Part shown: positions 36,500 to 49,964 of the stretch, one piece after another
How positions within the stretch are numbered: position 1 is the first letter of the stretch
How the letters are laid out: the number at the start of each line of letters is the position of its first letter
Origin: Hirudinaria manillensis
Taxonomy: Eukaryota; Annelida; Clitellata; Hirudinida; Hirudinidae
Assembly (NCBI GenBank): GCA_034509925.1
Contig: CM067531.1
Span: 3,541,501 to 3,605,500 of the forward strand
DNA length: 64,000 nucleotides
Direction of reading: 5' to 3'
The notes under the pieces: generated by a model
Seen by the model: the letters and a program-made list of their open reading frames with translations, nothing else
Told to the model about the DNA's origin: nothing
The model's database searches: none
Position numbers and translations under genes: made by a program

Positions 36500-38319
36500 A
36501 TGATCAGCCGTCGATGGACAAGTTTATATTTATTTTTACTTCTGGGTAAGCCACTTTTGATTCTTTAGTGGTAGTAAACAAAGATTTAATAACATCGACA
36601 GATATTTGAAATCAAGTTAGATATTTTTTTTTATATGTATTTAAATATTTCGAATCTAATAAAGTCGGGAATGATTATTATATTTGATAATAGCCTTTCA
36701 TTTAAATGTTTCAATGAGAAATAAACAAAAATTCCAAAAGTCATGATAAGGCTCTAAATTGCTGTAATCCTTCTGATGTAACAGGATGCCTGCTATTCAG
36801 TTGCAATTAAAATTGCAGGATATGTCCTCAATTACAGCTAACCTATTGAATTATTTAGTGTGATTTGCAGAAAACATTTCAGAGATTATATTAGAATTAT
36901 TAGTCATTTAATAGTTTCTGCCTGATCCTGCTCTTCTTCTGATTATCATAATGAGATCATCAGCATAATAACACATAATAACAATTATTGAAACTGTGGT
37001 TATTGTGACTCATTAAATTAATGATTCATTTGTTAGGTGATTATTGATTAATTGCTGGTTAATTATCATAGAAATACTTTTCTTTTTAATATTTCTCAAG
37101 CAAGGTGTGATTGCATGTTGACTTCTCAGTTATCTGCTTATCTTATCTGGTCTTATTTTGCCAACAAACATGAGTCATTATTGTTGCCAAATTTTTGCCA
37201 ATTAGATTATGATAATGATTTAAAAGTCAAATATTACAAATTAAGTCATTGTAATAATAATAATAATAGTAATAAACTGTAGTTTGGAGTATGATGTCTT
37301 TTTTTTCTTATTAGCTCATCTTAAATGAAAATGAAAAGTAAATCATATTAAATGGCCCGTGCTCGTCTGCTTTTTATCTAAGAAGAAAAACTTCTGCTTA
37401 TCAAAAATTAAAATCCATGAGATTGTCTTCACAAATGTGTTCATAATTTGAAAAACATAAGGAATTTATTAAACTCTTTGTTTGTTTCATTAGTTTGTTA
37501 TAAAATTATTTATTATTACTTTATATTAAAACAAATGGATAATAAGTTGAAGGCCCAAAATCATATTCCATCTTACAGTATACATTTATCAGCATAAATA
37601 CAAATTTATCAACATTTCAAATCTGCATTTTTCGAAATTCTGACCACCTACCAGAAATTAAAACCCATTCAACAAATTCCCACAGCTGCACCCACATTGT
37701 CAGACAGCTATTATGATGACAATTACGACTACCACGAAGAACCGCAAGGATGGTTGTGCTACGCCTGTGAATATGGCATCGAATATGGGGAGCCCGTAGG
37801 TTCTCAAGAGTGCGGAATCGAATTCGAGCCGGAAGATCTGCCGCAGAATCTTTGCAGCGATTACTGCGTCGTAAGTTCTCGTGGCATTATTTGTCCATCG
37901 TTTTTATTTTAAAGTAGAATCTTTGAACTAAATTGGATTTTCATTTGGCAACTGGTTTAAGTGACAATACCTTCTTAATCTATGGCACTATAAATTGAAT
38001 AAATGTAGACTTTCTCTCTAGCATCTCGTGCCACATTATGAAAGTGACCTCGAATGAATATTTCATTTCTGACCAGGCCGATCTGTCAAAGACTACTTTA
38101 GAATCTCAGGATTTCATGATACATCGGGGATGTTCGAAGCATTGCCAAGAAGTCAACAACAGCACAAAAAAAACAAAGTGCTGCAAGTCAAATCTATGCA
38201 ACAACAGTGACTTTCAAGCTGCAAACTCCTGGGCCAATGGTTCTACTACTCTACCTTGGCTTTTCATTTCACTTCTTCTCTTTTGTCATTCACTCCTCAG
38301 ATCAAGATTCCACATGTAA
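36500..38319 (+). CDS. Ly6/uPAR three-finger protein, GPI-anchored
   Basis: Exon 1 (36500-36545) encodes a signal peptide, MISRRWTSLYLFLLL plus A. Exon 2 (37686-37870) starts APTLSDSYYDDNYDYHEEP, then GWLCYACEYGIEYGEPVGSQ with the first cysteines. A later exon starting near 38022 carries SCHIMKVTS, RGCSKHCQEV, and the hallmark CCKSNLCNN that closes a Ly6 domain. A C-terminal hydrophobic segment (LPWLFISLLLFCHSLL) is the GPI-attachment signal. The cysteine order and CCxxxxCN end identify the fold. Exon 1 to 2 joins in phase. Exon 2 to 3 does not: exon 2 ends in phase 0, while the tail exon needs phase 2 (start 38022) or phase 1 (start 38009). There is thus a missing microexon or a misread boundary. 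Likely an extracellular membrane-surface protein; partner unknown. Confidence 0.72.
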
Positions 38320-38696
<377 letters not shown>

Positions 38697-41600
38697 CGGT
38701 TGCTGTCCTATTATTTTAACCAGTATTACCTTTCATTGCTGGCATAATGTTGAAGAAAGAAGTTCAGATTAAGAAGAGACTGGCTTTTATAATTAGAACT
38801 GTTTTGGATCATAAATAGTTTCTTAAATACTGCAGTCTTTTTGAAAGTGTTCGTAGACCTTATTACCAAGAGATCTTGATGTGGCTTGAAAGAATTACAG
38901 AATCTAATTGCAAGACTTATTATATTCGTTTCAGCAGCCCAAATAAACAGGAAATGGTGAACAACATGTCGTTCGGAAGTTTCGCGCCGTGCAATTACAG
39001 AAAATTAAGTTTATTATTAAGTAATATTCTTAATTATCATTAAATAATCATGAGATGACGCGTAATCTTATTACTTATCATATTCTTGATCCGCCAATGT
39101 TGCTACTTCCTTTAGAATTGTCGGCAATTGAAATTTAAGATCATCAAATTTGACTATCAAGATAAGAACTCTGGATGGCCCACTATCCATTTATCCGACC
39201 ACCGTGTCATTGTTTGCTTCGTCTTTCCACATCAATTACCCAATAGGAAACCTTTTGAGAACATTATTCAAATAGTAATTACCGTTAGAATTGATTAGCC
39301 TTTTAATGGTTCCAATATAAATCTCATTTGCATTTTCAAGCGACTAATTTATATTGCGCAACATTTAAATCAAATTTTAAATTAAATCTACATAAATTTC
39401 TAATCGTTCGTGAAATTTACAAAAGCAAATGAATATAAGGATAAAAGTATGAAGGGAAACATGTAGAGGTGGTGCAAAAAAGGATACTTATAGGTATAAA
39501 GTAGTACATACATACTATAATATCTATATGTACTTGCCTATCACAAAAGATTTTGGGGTGGCTGAGCCAGTGGTCTTCCCCATCACCCCCTGCGATTTAT
39601 AAAAAATAAATTTCATTTTTACAAATATTGTCCTCATGGCTCCTGGATTCTAATTCCTATTCGAACGCTGCTTCAAAGGGTTCATGATCCGCCAATGTTG
39701 CCATTCGTGTTGAGTTAGTCAATTATTTATTTATTTTTAGTCGTGTTTCTGCTTTTCATGTCCAAATGAAAGATATATCGCTTAGACGCAGTATCAATCG
39801 TGTCAATTTGTAGTAAAATTGTATTTGCGACGATTTTAAATGGTACATTGGTAAATCCTTTTAGTTTAATGAATTTATTCGTGAATATAAATTTTTACAA
39901 CCTTTATGAAAATAATTTGTTTGAAAATAAAGTTCTTGAAACTTAAAAAGCTTATAATTATAAATTTAAAATATTAAATTAAATCGTTTCTTCAACGGTG
40001 CATCTTAAGAAAAGTTGTATTGATATTGTAATTTAAAACCTCCGTTCATTAAAATAACCAGTCAGACCAGGCCAACAGGAGAATATGAAAGCATTTCAAT
40101 ATAAAAAACCAACGATTCATTTAATGAACTTCATTGCACTGTCGTGTTAAGTGGAACGAATCGAACAACATGCTTCCTGCTTAATTAGCAATTCCACGGA
40201 AGACAGCATAACAAAGGATTCATGAATTCGCAAGTGAGATTTACAAACATGAATTTTGTTTTTGGGTCCATCAGTCAGATCGACTACTGATCGCTAATAA
40301 AACATAAGAATGTAAAGAATCTCGGATTGGAAAGACGAGAACAATGTTCTCCAAGGAGACATTCCGAAAATTCATCTTTTTAAAAATTATGTAAAGTTAT
40401 GGGAATTTTTAGACATTAGTCCCACTGACATGATTGGCAGAGATGGATGAAAGATTTAATATTTGAATTTAACATTTAACATATTCTTCTTGGTTGATTA
40501 TTGATTGAAAATGGAATAACCATCACGAACCATTTATGTAAAATTAATTTTAATATTAAAGTTATGTTAGCGAACACTATGTGAGGTAATGAACCTGTGA
40601 GGTAATTTAGTTCAAAGTTGGTGGTAGAGAGCCATCTGTGGAATATTATTTAATCTTTTTATTTCTTTTTCATTCCGTATCAATGAACGAATTAGATTTC
40701 ATGCGTATAAATTAAAAAATAAATTATTTGTATCCTAATTTTTAGAAAAACAATACTATAAATATCATTAAAGCGTACTATTTTCTATTTATTTATTTAT
40801 GGCGATCACAAAATAAATTAATTATTTTACACAATTAATTAAATATTTTTTATTTTTTTCATGATATAAAAACTAACTGACAACTTAAACTATTATTTCA
40901 ACGAGGGACTCTTCATTTCATGAAAGAATTAACAACGTTCGTCTAGAAATATATAGAAATTACCTTTAAAAAAATCCTGTTTCAGTTTCTGCATGGAACA
41001 TCTTTCGCTTGAAATAAGTATTTTTGTTTAAAAAGTAAGAACATGGTTACAAAGAACTTTGAAATCAAACACACTTAATCGACACTTGGTCGATTTGTAG
41101 CGACAGTAGGGAACAACATAAAAACGTGAAGCTTTTTCCAGTTTTTGCGGATAATTTTTTTTCAGATTATTTGCCGATTGTGAAGGAACATCATATAAGT
41201 TAAGAATTTTGTCGCTTAATTTTCAATTTAGAAGCAAAAATGTGCAAGATATTATGAAAGGAAATAAAGTGGTCCTATGAGTAACTGTGTACATCACGAG
41301 TTCGCATCTATGGAGCATTTTTAACAATCGGGTTAATGATTTAAAGGTAAAACGCTTCAATCAAGTGCTTGCTATAGAATCAATCTGCTTTTAAATTATG
41401 ATTAACTCCACTGTAGCAGTCAGATATGAATTTAGATTTTCGGGAAAGCATAATTGAGCATCGTGAATTGAACGAACCTGTAATAATTGGAACAACCAGT
41501 AATGAGCTGTTCATATTCATCATCAAGCTTAGCATTGGGTTTTTTGCGTGTTTTTATAATTCGGCATGTGTTCTTGTGCGACCGTGGCTCTCATTTCTAC

Positions 41601-42788
41601 CGAACGAATGCACGGTCTACTCGACTAACTTATTCCACTTTAAACCCATTTTCGCACCGAAATAGTTTATAGAGATCCCATTGCTATCAAACACAAGATT
41701 AAAGAAATCTTGAATTTCCAAATATAAATTCTAATTTTCGCGATTTCTCAGTTTTTAGTCACCGAAATAAAAACCTTTCTCTTTGGGAAGAAATCAAGTA
41801 AAGATTGTAATAACGTTAATAGCACTTAAATTGTCTCATTTGTTCTCTTTTAGGCCTATTACTCAAATTAGGATGTAAAAGGATATTGCTGAAGATGTGG
41901 TAATAACATTTATTTTAAGACTTATAGAGCCAGGTTCTGAGTTATCAAGGCATTAACGCTGAGAGGTTAACAATCAGAAATTTAACTGATTTACATTTGA
42001 ATTTCTAATTTAAATAGTATAAAATTAAAAAAAATAATAATTTTCTGAAACATGCTTCCGGACGGAAGAAAAGCACCTTTCGTCAAATGTGTCCCATCGT
42101 CGGCAAACAAGTCTGAGTGTAGAGGAGACCACGCCATAAAGAAGCATGTTGACTTGATTGATCGAATGTTTATTCTCAAACAACTCATAATTAGCTCCTA
42201 CAACATAGTAGGTCCAAAAGAACGGATGTTGGAGCTTTATTAACAAACCTCAGTGATTAACTAGGTTGTACTTAGCACGAGAAAGAAGCATTTGAAAGAT
42301 CTAAAGAACAGTTACCTCATTCAACAGCAGCTTTGTCCATCATAATTATGAAGCGCTACATAATTACAACAGATTGACGTTCAGAGAGAATTTGTTTCAT
42401 CAGCGTTTTAATTAACTTCTAATTAAGAATTTCCAATAATTGCATAAAATTCCCCCCAGCACGATCTACGAGTCCCATCAAGAGTAGGTTCTAGAGTCGA
42501 GAATTTAATGTGCTTTAGAATAATATTACCTAACTAATTATTTCTGGTTGTTTAAAGTTTAATAATGGCTCTTTAAATCGATCCACTCGACACAAATTTC
42601 CAGAAGATTATCTTCGGAATGACCGATAGTAAGACGAACAATGTTTCGAAGATTAAAAATAAACGCATCCTAACATCTTACTCAACTCCAAAGTTAATCA
42701 TGCTTGTACTTTTTTTTTCTCTTCTCTCAATTAGGCTGCAATTAGCAACTCTGTGAAGTGCCTTAACCAACGTTTACTGAAAGCTTAC
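38697..42788. other. 4-kb gene-poor AT-rich region
   Basis: No gene is supported. Open frames at 41426-41672 and 42052-42243 look partly protein-like (for example MLPDGRKAPFVKCVPSSANK on plus), but they are also open on the other strand and lack splice context. A GC-richer patch at about 39545-39595 (GGGGTGGCTGAGCCAGTGG) stands out but is unassigned. Confidence 0.4.
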
Positions 42789-42954
42789 CAAGCCGGGCTT
42801 CCATTTTCTTTGCAGTCGCTAAAAAAAAACCACCGTCGACCGAAATAGGCAACGGTGCGTTGAAGACCACGTCGTCTTCAATGTTAATTAATTGCAATGG
42901 AGCATTCGTAATGTTGCCCCCGGAATTGGAAACATTCGCAGGAGGAGACTCCAT
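42789..42954 (-). CDS. Possible first coding exon, unknown product
   Basis: An ATG at 42954 opens MESPPANVSNSGGNITNAPL and continues with QLINIEDDVVFNAPLPISVD, then ATAKKMEARLG. It ends at a good donor (CTTG|GTAAGC) in phase 1. Composition is protein-like. Directly upstream is an AAT/ATT repeat, which would be an odd 5' UTR. No later exon was found, so this is tentative. Confidence 0.3.
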
Positions 42955-43030
42955 AATAATAATAATAATAATAATTATTATTAATTAATAATAATAATAT
43001 TATTATATATAATAATAATATTATTATTAT
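42955..43030. repeat. Palindromic AAT/ATT repeat
   Basis: Alternating AAT and ATT blocks make several self-complementary stretches, able to form hairpins. Confidence 0.85.
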
Positions 43031-43140
43031 AAAAATAGGAGAAAATTCAGAAGGACTTTTTTGACACTTTGACTCTCATTCTCCTCCGACAACAACGAGA
43101 CGCACCTGCTGTCATTTTGTGCCGAAACTTCGATGACGCG

Positions 43141-43612
43141 CTCCTAATACGACGACGACAACGACGATGATGACGATGATGATGATGACGAGGACGACGA
43201 CGATGAAAATGACGACGATCGCATTCATGAAGTTACAAACCGTGGAAAAAACATCGGTTCACACAAAGGCACGTTTCAATTAACATTGAAAACATCTTCA
43301 GAGCTCGCATCAACCACGAAAGTGCCGATAAAATAAATTTAAAATAAAACAAAATAAAATAAAATAATGAAAGGAAAAATAAGAAGAGAAAGAGAGAGAA
43401 AAAAACGAAGCATAATTCACAGGTAAAAGTCATGATTTCGTCGCAAAGTCATGATCTTCGGACAATGTACAAGAAGAGTCTGAACGTTGAAATACCTATT
43501 TACAAAACAAAACAAAACAAAACAAACAAAACAAAAAAAAACAAAAACTTGGAGACACACACAACAACAACAACAACAACAACGACGACAACAACACAAC
43601 AAAAATTCAACA
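43141..43612. repeat. Cluster of simple repeats
   Basis: In order: GAC/GAT trinucleotides (43145-43215), AAAAT/GAGA tracts (43335-43410), (AAAAC)n (43502-43545) and (CAA)n (43561-43600). No gene. Confidence 0.85.
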
Positions 43613-43801
43613 GAACGACAGATTAACCGGAGTTGACTTTGGCGTTGTGAGTATTTAAAGTATGACTCGCTTTATCTTGAAATACCTAAATTAAATTATT
43701 TTATCTTTTTAAAAATCTATTGGACTGAAAATTGCCTGTTATATTATATTATATTATATATATTATATATATATTTATATATAAATATATGCCTTGACTA
43801 G

Positions 43802-43962
43802 CAACTGTTCTAACAAATCGACTGGCTAACAAAAAGACAAAAAAAGTGGATCCGTCCATAGCAAATGAAAACCGAGTTAAGCCGACGGCTAATATCATCA
43901 AGCAGAGTGTGAAGCAAAAGTTAGATGTGGGAGACGCCAATGCTGCTCATGTTGCAAAATAA
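43802..43962 (+). CDS. Probable last coding exon of an unknown plus-strand gene
   Basis: A GACTAG acceptor opens a phase-1 exon with 52 codons before TAA (43960-43962): TVLTNRLANKKTKKVDPSIA, then NENRVKPTANIIKQSVKQKL, then DVGDANAAHVAK. It is basic, low in hydrophobics and well balanced. A canonical AATAAA at 43976-43981 lies only 14 bp after the stop. The polypyrimidine tract is replaced by a TATA repeat, so splicing needs checking. A small candidate exon at about 43620-43649 (donor GTT|GTGAGT) does not match its phase. The family is not recognised. Confidence 0.4.
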
Positions 43963-43975
43963 AACGATGACGTGG

Positions 43976-43981
43976 AATAAA
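43976..43981 (+). terminator. Polyadenylation signal AATAAA
   Basis: Canonical hexamer just after the stop of the candidate exon at 43802-43962. Confidence 0.4.
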
Positions 43982-45560
43982 CGAATTGAAATCTTAAGAA
44001 ATCTTTACAAAAACGCTTTACTATTTTACGGCCTTTTTCTGAGTTCCGACTTCTTATTATTAGCAATGGCTGGTTTGGACTTGACTAGCAAAGTATAAAA
44101 ATACCATTATTTCTTTCTCATCGGCACACGCTGTTAAATTTGTTTGAATATTTTAAATGACTGATTCTTGAAATACGTTCACCAACATGGACTGGTGATC
44201 GTCTCCGGACAGCCAATGTTTTGTTTGTGTGTGTGTTTTTTTATTTTATTATTGCAAGATGAACTCTTCAAAGAGCTTTTGCTGACTGTGAACTGTCTTC
44301 AAAAATGAAGTCTCAAACCGCTCGAGGAAGAGGAGGAGGAGGAGGAGGAGGAGGAGGAGGAGGTGGTTAAGCTGAAACAGAATCATTCGAAAGTTCAACG
44401 TTATTATTGTAGCGCACATTTTCGCAAATAAATAAATAAATAAAATTACTTAATTAATTAATCTTCAATGCGATTAAATTATTTTTTGTAATTAATAATA
44501 AATTATCCTGTAATCGAAAGTAAAACGAGGCCAGCGAGCAACAATAACCTGTACACGTTAAGGGTTAGCAAGGAAAGGTAGGAAAGGCTGAGCAGTAAAA
44601 AATGAAGATGAAGAAGAAGAAGAAGAAGATATGATGTGGCTAAGAAATGGGATTGCCAGCCTGTAAGTCAGTTTCCTACAGACGTTCCAAGATCGCGTTA
44701 AGTGCCGAGCAGGCTGAGTCATTATCTTTTGATAAATCCTGCCTGCACCCACAAGCAGTAATAATTCAAATGATCTCAGGGGTAATTGAGTGAGTCAGGG
44801 TAGTCAGATAAAAGAGCTCGCGTTTAATGAAGTTAATGACTGGGAGCACATGCCCATGGTCAGGAGTAAATTACTCTTTTTCTCTTTGCTCCTCTCCATC
44901 CATCCATCTATCTGTCTTTCTTTCAAACGCCGACCAGTTAATGAATTAAATAGTCGATTCGAAGGGCTTGTTTTTTTTTTATTTATTTTTTCTTCTTCTT
45001 TCTTTCGGATGCCCGTCTCCTTTTTAGGGGTATCGTGTCCAGGTGAGACGAGTGGCCAGGTGAGGTGCTCGACCAGTTGAGGCAAGCCGAGCTTACGGTC
45101 GCTAGGTGCACTTTCCAGGGAGGATGCTGGGGATTCTCCCAACCCCTGTCGTACCCTCATTCACCACTCACTCACTCACTCGTTCGTTTATTTATTCATT
45201 CAATAGTTCGTTGGTCACAGAGAATGAATTCACGGTTATAGATTATTGTTAGCCATTGATTTATTGCTCTCCAGCATATGACGAAAAAACAATCATAGCG
45301 TAGATTATGAGCAGAAAATGCTAATGGACAACCTTTCATAGGACGACTTGATTTTTTAAAGAGGATATACCGTGCCTATTCATGGAATCGCCAGGTGGTA
45401 ATCTGAAAATTAAGCATGCAATAAAAGTAATCTCTTTATTATTATTATTATTATTATTATTAATATTATTATTATTAATATTATTATTATTATTTTTTTT
45501 ATTACCATTATTATGCCCTATTTACTGTTCTTATAGCCGAAAAGCGTTTTAAAGAAAAGA
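43982..45560. other. Spacer and possible TCF/LEF 3' UTR
   Basis: Holds a (GGA)n tract (44326-44364), (GAA)n at 44605-44630 and ATT runs (45437-45500). A further TCF-compatible exon could begin after the TTTTCAG acceptor near 45412 (minus). No C-clamp (CRARF-type cysteine motif) could be found here on the minus strand. Confidence 0.4.
44326..44364. repeat. (GGA)n repeat
   Basis: A run of GAGGAGGAG, purine-only on the plus strand. Confidence 0.9.
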
Positions 45561-45631
45561 CTACCTTGGTGTTTGACAGTTATCACCAGAGTTAGTGAAA
45601 TTCACCCGAAGTTTCTTGCTGCTCTGAGAGT
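45561..45631 (-). CDS. Candidate terminal exon of TCF/LEF
   Basis: Acceptor CGTTTCCAG at 45640-45632. The phase-1 exon completes the Asp codon left by the HMG exon and reads SQSSKKLRVNFTNSGDNCQT, then PR and TAG. With it the whole TCF model is 1071 nt (357 codons with stop), an exact multiple of three. The stop overlaps a donor-like CCAAG|GTAGTC. If that is used, the frame continues into a phase-2 exon after 45412 reading LPPGDSMNRHGISSLKNQVV. Weak without transcript data. Confidence 0.38.
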
Positions 45632-46124
45632 CTGGAAACGATAGGAAAAGTTGGTTTGGATGGAATTATTAAATAATTAACAAGACGTGTCTGCGAGTGC
45701 AAGCCGGTTTTCGCGGTCAACGAATTCGCAAAAGTGAACGAACGGATGGAGGCACGGATGGAGCGCACGACGTAACAAAGAACATTAAATCTCGCATAAA
45801 ATCTCAGGTTCAACACTCTTCATTATTTTGGTTTCTTATGTAATCTCCTTATCTGGAGCATTTCTCATGTCTCGGCATCAACGAGCTTACAGAAGAATAA
45901 CTTCCCCTCTAACCAATGCAAAGCTTTAATATCTACTTAGAATCTCGTTCATTTTTTTTACAGATTTTTTTATATTTACATATATATATATTTTCAATTC
46001 TTACAAATTGAATTGCATTTCCGACTGTTTGTTTTGAAGGGCTTAAGGAGGTGTTTGATACTCTAATAAATGCGAAACTGGGCTCATCAGAGACCGAAAA
46101 ATGGGAATTAACAATCCGACAAAC

Positions 46125-46539
46125 CTGAGTCAAGAAGGGCATCTTGGTTCTCCCGTTTTAACTTCTTCTTTTTCGTGTGGGTGGCATAGTTATCCCTGGC
46201 ACTCCATCCCGGATGTAGCTGCATGTGGAGTTCCTTTTCTTTCTTCGCCATCTCGTAGTACTTGGCCTGCTCAGACCGCTCCAAAGCGTGCCACTACGTA
46301 ATAAGGGATAGAAAGGATTCGTTACAACACAATCTAGTATTAATAGTATTATTATATAATAGTATTATCTAGTATATCAACAGTAGCAATGACTAGAACT
46401 GTAAAGTCTGCTACCAAGTCATTGATGCAAAGCAATACTTATTTCTTAGATAACATTATTTACCATTACGTGTAACGCACGGCAGAGAATGATTGAGTAA
46501 GCGGTGAGTTCCTGATATAGATTATTACTACTGTTGTTG

Positions 46540-46575
<36 letters not shown>

Positions 46576-46816
46576 CATTGAAAAGTGAAAAGATTAAATG
46601 GAATGAAGGAAGGAATGAATGAGTGGTCGTTGAAAGGAGCGCTTAATTAGAGTTTTGAAGTCGTCCAATTAATACTGACAAATATGAAACGTTTGTGCCT
46701 GAGAAAAACGGACTGCATTTGCCACAACTTTTCGACGATTAAGCAAGAAAAAAAGGACACGCATTCATTAACACGCTGTTGGCAAACTGGTTAATAAGTA
46801 TCCTATTATAGTCATC

Positions 46817-46852
<36 letters not shown>

Positions 46853-47786
46853 ATTGTCATTATTCGGAAGAGATGACGCACTAATAGATCACCCAGAGTT
46901 TCCAAGACTACACAGTATGTGTGTGTCTCTCTCTCTCTCTCCCTATCTCTCTCTCTCTCTCTCTATATGTGTGTGTGTAACGTCAGATGAGGTAAGAATA
47001 CCTTGCGATATTTAAAAAGAAATGGGTCGATTCCGAGAAAGGTAATTATTTTAAACATTTGCTAATTAGGCACAATTTGAAACAATTAAGACAATGCCAG
47101 GAAGACAGGTGACTGCGCCAAACTCCTTCAAAACGACGAAAATAGTCGACCACGTATGAAAAGCATGTTCTCCGTCGATTGGAAGCGCCATTAGATTCAC
47201 CTCTGCCAGACGCTGCCGTGCCTTAGAAACGAAACGGAACGACGTTTACATTTTCGACCTGCTACGAAGGTCGAGCCGTTCTTTCGAGAGACGCCACTCT
47301 CCCCAAAAGCCCCTCACCCACGATCATCTCCCCAAAGCCCCTCACCCACCATCTCCCCAACGTCTCCCCATAGGGCCGGCATCATCGTCGTCGTCGTCAT
47401 CATCTCGCTCGTTTACTCGCGCAAATTTAAGGCGACCGATATACTCCCTCTCTTTGATGTCTGTCACGAACGAGCCGTGTGCCTTACAAACCGCGCCACT
47501 TAAAACCCGGTCGCCGAACAGGTAGGTAGGCGACCGATGCACGTCGACTGGAAATGCCTCGTAGCTTTATTTTTCTTTATTTTTATATTTTATTCCGGAA
47601 TAATCAATCCGATGGGTATGGACGGACAGACAGAAGAGGCAATAAAAATAAAATAAAATAAAATAAAAAGAACCAGGCTTCATGAAGGAAGTTTAAATTG
47701 AAAGATGACCAAGTCTGAATATAAGGAAGGTCTACGACGTCGACGACAACGACGTCAACGCTGACGACGACGACTACGAAGACGGT

Positions 47787-47819
<33 letters not shown>

Positions 47820-48080
47820 AGTGATCCAGCAACGCAACGGAAATCGTGGTCGCAGCAACATCGCAGGCAAAGAAAAGTCCCTTTGATCTCGGAAGAGCTA
47901 CTAATGAAGATAAAATGGAAGAAAGGAAGAAAATTCAATTCGCTCAACCGATCATGCTTCCTTCGTGTCTTCTCGGTATTTTTTTTCCAGCACATCCGCT
48001 GAGGGTAGGACGTACACAGGTGACGTCACCCTCGCTAACAACAACAATAACATTAGTAATTTGTGATCTAGTAGTAGTGG

Positions 48081-48167
<87 letters not shown>

Positions 48168-49933
48168 GAATAATAATAATGATAATAATAATAATAATAA
48201 TAATAATAATCACAATAATAACAATAATAATAATAACAACAACAATAATAACAACAACCATCACAACAACAATTACATTGATGAAGATGATGATGATGAT
48301 AATCATAATCATCATAATAATAATGAACTTTCATATCGGCATGAGAAATGTTCAAAGCGAAACATTGCATGGGCACACAGGCACGAGGGTTTGCACATCG
48401 GTGCACGTAACAAGCACCATCAGAAGGATGGAGAAGAGGAGAAAATAACTACTGCTCGAACAGATACTCGCCAGAGAAACCACACGCCATAAATGAGTAC
48501 TCACGGGACGGGTAATTAATTCATATAACCCAAATTGGGGCTCGCACGTGCCCGACAGAGCTGGTGGAGCAAAACACTACGATCGTAGGCGCATACCCCG
48601 GGGAAAGTCGTCCTAGTTTTCGCAGGATTCCTCGCATCAGACGTGAACCCGAGAATGAATCAGAGTATAGAGCATTCAAAGTCTAACTAAAAAAAAGTCT
48701 CGAAGGAACCGAGACAGAAAAACTTCTGACGTGCGGAATGATGACGGCCAGCAATCAGTCGGGAGACGTCGAAGCATCAGAAAGAAGAGACTAAATTTAA
48801 CTCGTTCGTAGCCTGCTTCGACCGAATCGACTTCGTACGGGATCGAAGTTCATTCGATTAAAATCTTTGCCGGCGTCAGGACCAGAGAAGCTAAGCGTGC
48901 TTCAAAAATAACGAGCGTGGATCTAAAAACATCCAATGCAGCTCATCAAACGGAGCCGAGAACCCCCTCATTACTCCCTTCGCTTGAAATCCAAATTATG
49001 GAGCTCGACGCATGCATAGTCCCGCCCAAGGACATGCGCCTTATCCGACCGGATGACTCCTCACTTTCGCCAAGTCCATCGACGTCGAAGCGATGACGAC
49101 GTGCGGTTAATGACGAGCAATAAATAACAATCGGGTGCCAGTCTAGACTCGAGGAGTTCGATTTCAATGTCTTCGACTTTGCGTAGTTTGCGATGCCTCA
49201 GTTGAGAGGTCATCGAGTACAAATACGGTCACAGGGTCGAGACCCCTTAACCCATAACGAGTGGTAGGTAAATGATTGGCGGAAGGGAGATGTGGGGTTA
49301 AAGTCCACAGGTTACAAGCAAATAGAAGAAGAAAAGAAGCCAAGTGTACTACTGGTATCTCACCTTTCTGCCCAGTATTTGGTTGATTGCAGCCGATTCC
49401 TTCAGCGTGCATTCCTCTATGACTTTCTGTCTCATCTCCTTCATGAACAGCATGAAAGCGTTGAGAGGCTTCTTTATGTAATTCCTCTTCTTGTCGACGC
49501 TCAACGACTTGCTGCAACCGTTCAGACGATGCCTGCGTTCAAATTGAAATAAAAATTTAGAATAAAAAGAATTTAAAAAAAAACAATAAAAAAAAAACGA
49601 TCGCTCCTGAGAAATTCTTTGAACACAAATGTCCCACCGGAATTAGCCAAATTCTTTAGAATTCCGAAGGTCACTAATTGGCATATTTAACACAACGGTC
49701 TCTCAGTCCACTTGGACTCAAGACTTTCCAGAGAGTACCAACTCCCTCCTCCTCCTCCTCTTTCTCCTCTTCCTTCTCCTCATCGTCATCATCGTCTTCA
49801 TCATCATCGATTTAAAACAATTGCAGTTCATGAAACAAATTACCAATTATTTCCCTCTTTTAGAAGAAGTTTCTGCGTAAATTACAAGCCATTAATTACT
49901 TTAATAACAGAATCTTGAAGTACTACTGGAAGA

Positions 49934-49964
<31 letters not shown>

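Larger units (their letters stand above)
46294..49363 (-). other. TCF/LEF intron splitting the HMG box
   Basis: 3.1 kb. Contains ATT runs (46545-46576, 46819-46850), a CT/GT tract (46919-46980), GAC/GAT (47735-47822) and a mixed AAT/AAC/GAT array (48084-48312). Long open frames here are repeat-driven. The 47342-47542 minus frame (with an Asp run) has no splice support. Confidence 0.6.

Noticed and set aside
43432-43626. Lys/Thr-rich plus frame
   Set aside because: Most of it is (AAAAC)n and (CAA)n repeat translation.
46101-46301. Plus-strand frame at 46.2 kb
   Set aside because: It is antisense to the second HMG-box exon.
49164-49517. Minus-strand 117-codon frame near 49.3 kb
   Set aside because: It is the wrong frame of the first HMG-box exon (49532-49364); the correct frame reads KKPLNAFML.
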